Below, piece after piece: positions 63,337-64,000 of a DNA stretch of 64,000 nt. How positions within the stretch are numbered: position 1 is the stretch's first letter; each line of letters begins with the position of its first letter. Made by a program: the position numbers and the translations under genes. Origin of the DNA: Jannaschia sp. W003 (GTDB lineage Bacteria > Pseudomonadota > Alphaproteobacteria > Rhodobacterales > Rhodobacteraceae). The stretch spans positions 2,357,501 to 2,421,500 of the forward strand of contig NZ_CP083539.1 of NCBI RefSeq assembly GCF_025144335.1, written 5' to 3'. The notes beneath the pieces are model-generated. The model saw only the letters and a program-made list of their open reading frames with translations. It was not told where the DNA came from and did no database searches.

Positions 63337-63864
63337 TCAGCCTTCGATCTCGAGCACGCCCGACGTGAACGTGCCGTCCGCCGGCGCCACGAAGTCGTCC
63401 GACGTCTCCGCCGCCGGGGCCGCCTCGGGCACCTCGAACAGGGCCTCGGGCATGGGCCGCACGAACAGCTTGCGGATGCCGTCGACGTCGGTGACGTAGA
63501 CCTCGGCCCGCGCGCCGGGCTCGCCGGCGGGTCCGACCACGCCGAAGCCGTCCTCGAGCGTGAACCGCCCCGGATCGCCGCCGATCGCGAACACCACGTC
63601 GAAGGGCAGCGAGTAGCCGCACTCCGAGGTGACGCCCGACCAGCCCGACTCCGCGCCCTCGGGGCGGAACGCCACGCAGCGCGCGCCGTCGGACATCAGG
63701 AAGGTCGCGCGCGCCGCGGTGACGCGGACGTCGGCCACGCGGGTTTCCGCCGAAGGCCCGGCTTCGGGCATTCGCGGCGTGCCGTCCATCATGCCGGTGA
63801 GGGGGCTCTCGATGCAGGCCGAGAGCGCGAGCGGGGCGAGGAGGAGGGCGGAGATCGGTCTCAA
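63337..63864 (-). CDS. Hypothetical lipoprotein
   Basis: A 175-residue protein with a lipoprotein signal [17 protein letters not shown] (lipobox LSAC, C17). The mature part is predicted beta-rich ([20 protein letters not shown], then [20 protein letters not shown]) with two cysteines (in ARCVAF and SECGYS) and a disordered Ala/Pro/Glu-rich tail. No family recognised. The start is TTG 63864 because the signal sequence begins directly there. It is located 28 bases downstream of the permease stop and may share its transcript. Confidence 0.7.
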   Translation of the reverse strand: MRPISALLLAPLALSACIESPLTGMMDGTPRMPEAGPSAETRVADVRVTAARATFLMSDGARCVAFRPEGAESGWSGVTSECGYSLPFDVVFAIGGDPGRFTLEDGFGVVGPAGEPGARAEVYVTDVDGIRKLFVRPMPEALFEVPEAAPAAETSDDFVAPADGTFTSGVLEIEG

Positions 63865-63892
63865 GCGGGCGGTCTTTCGGTTCGGCGGGCCC

Positions 63893-64000
63893 CTACAGGG
63901 GCCAGATCAGCGGGATGACGAGCGCGCTCAGCACGCCGACGCTCAGGTTCAGCGGGATACCCGCGCGGAGGAAGTCGGTAAACCGGTATCCGCCCGGGCC
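63893..64000 (-). CDS. SLC13/anion-permease family protein (C-terminal end only)
   Basis: The last 35 codons of a gene entering from the right edge. The visible end [20 protein letters not shown] followed by [15 protein letters not shown] is the usual final amphipathic segment and last membrane helix of SLC13/DASS-type or related anion permeases (GGYRFxDFLRxGxPL). The substrate cannot be judged from this fragment. Confidence 0.75.
   Translation of the reverse strand, partial: GPGGYRFTDFLRAGIPLNLSVGVLSALVIPLIWPL

Overview
The window is a compact chromosomal segment of a high-GC alphaproteobacterium, most likely a member of the Rhodobacterales (Rhodobacteraceae/Paracoccaceae). The evidence is the very GC-rich coding sequence, an IscR with one cysteine, an alpha-type DksA with a degenerate zinc finger, the ppk1-ppx-hdaA neighbourhood, the helicase-S4-fdxA-carD order, the proS-lolC-lolD order, a TRAP transporter and the pccB/pccA/methylmalonyl-CoA mutase locus. 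The species cannot be named from the sequence. No insertion sequence, prophage, integrase or CRISPR array was found. The segment is almost entirely core genome with a few unusual insertions.

Left part (1-14.4 kb): the SUF iron-sulfur operon on the minus strand (cysteine desulfurase, sufB, sufC, start of sufD), then icd, a VOC protein, a secreted DUF7282-like protein, an alpha/beta hydrolase with a small partner, and a divergent single-cysteine iscR. After an EmrE-like exporter come a G-rich tandem repeat and a perfect 25-bp palindrome that precede a four-gene metal ABC transporter (sitABCD type). Next are a tiny ORF, a DUF2948 gene pair, tRNA-Thr(GGT), and a dksA/FAD-monooxygenase pair.

Middle (14.5-39.7 kb): an orphan MoxR ATPase, a PfkB kinase with a VOC protein, a DUF502 membrane protein, and a Sco/PCuAC copper-chaperone pair for cytochrome oxidase assembly. 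A TRAP transporter (dctPQM) lies beside a lactonase-like hydrolase, a small monooxygenase, a beta-decarboxylating dehydrogenase and a Gfo/Idh oxidoreductase, which looks like a catabolic module. Then come rpe, 5-formyl-THF cyclo-ligase, a zincin, carD, fdxA, an S4 protein, a SUV3-like helicase, a TPR protein, an SCP2 protein, a lipase-like hydrolase, lolD/lolC, an AT-richer Imm11/DUF1629-like gene inserted between lolC and proS, proS, and a YihY protein.

Right part (39.7-64 kb): a small haem-oxidase-like membrane protein with a cupin and a divergent LysR regulator; arfB, ppx, ppk1, hdaA and an AI-2E family permease as one minus-strand block (polyphosphate turnover and replication control); methylmalonyl-CoA mutase, a sulfotransferase-like gene, a DUF4174 protein, pccA, a run of tiny lipoproteins, and pccB (propionyl-CoA to succinyl-CoA, with no epimerase seen); then a Bcr/CflA exporter, coxG, a thermonuclease, EamA and ArgO-type exporters, DUF998, yebC, a lipoprotein and the end of an SLC13-type permease.

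Genes are packed tightly. Four-base (ATGA/GTGA) and one-base (TGATG) stop/start overlaps are common, three convergent pairs share a CTAG as both stop codons, and one divergent pair shares a CATG as both start codons.
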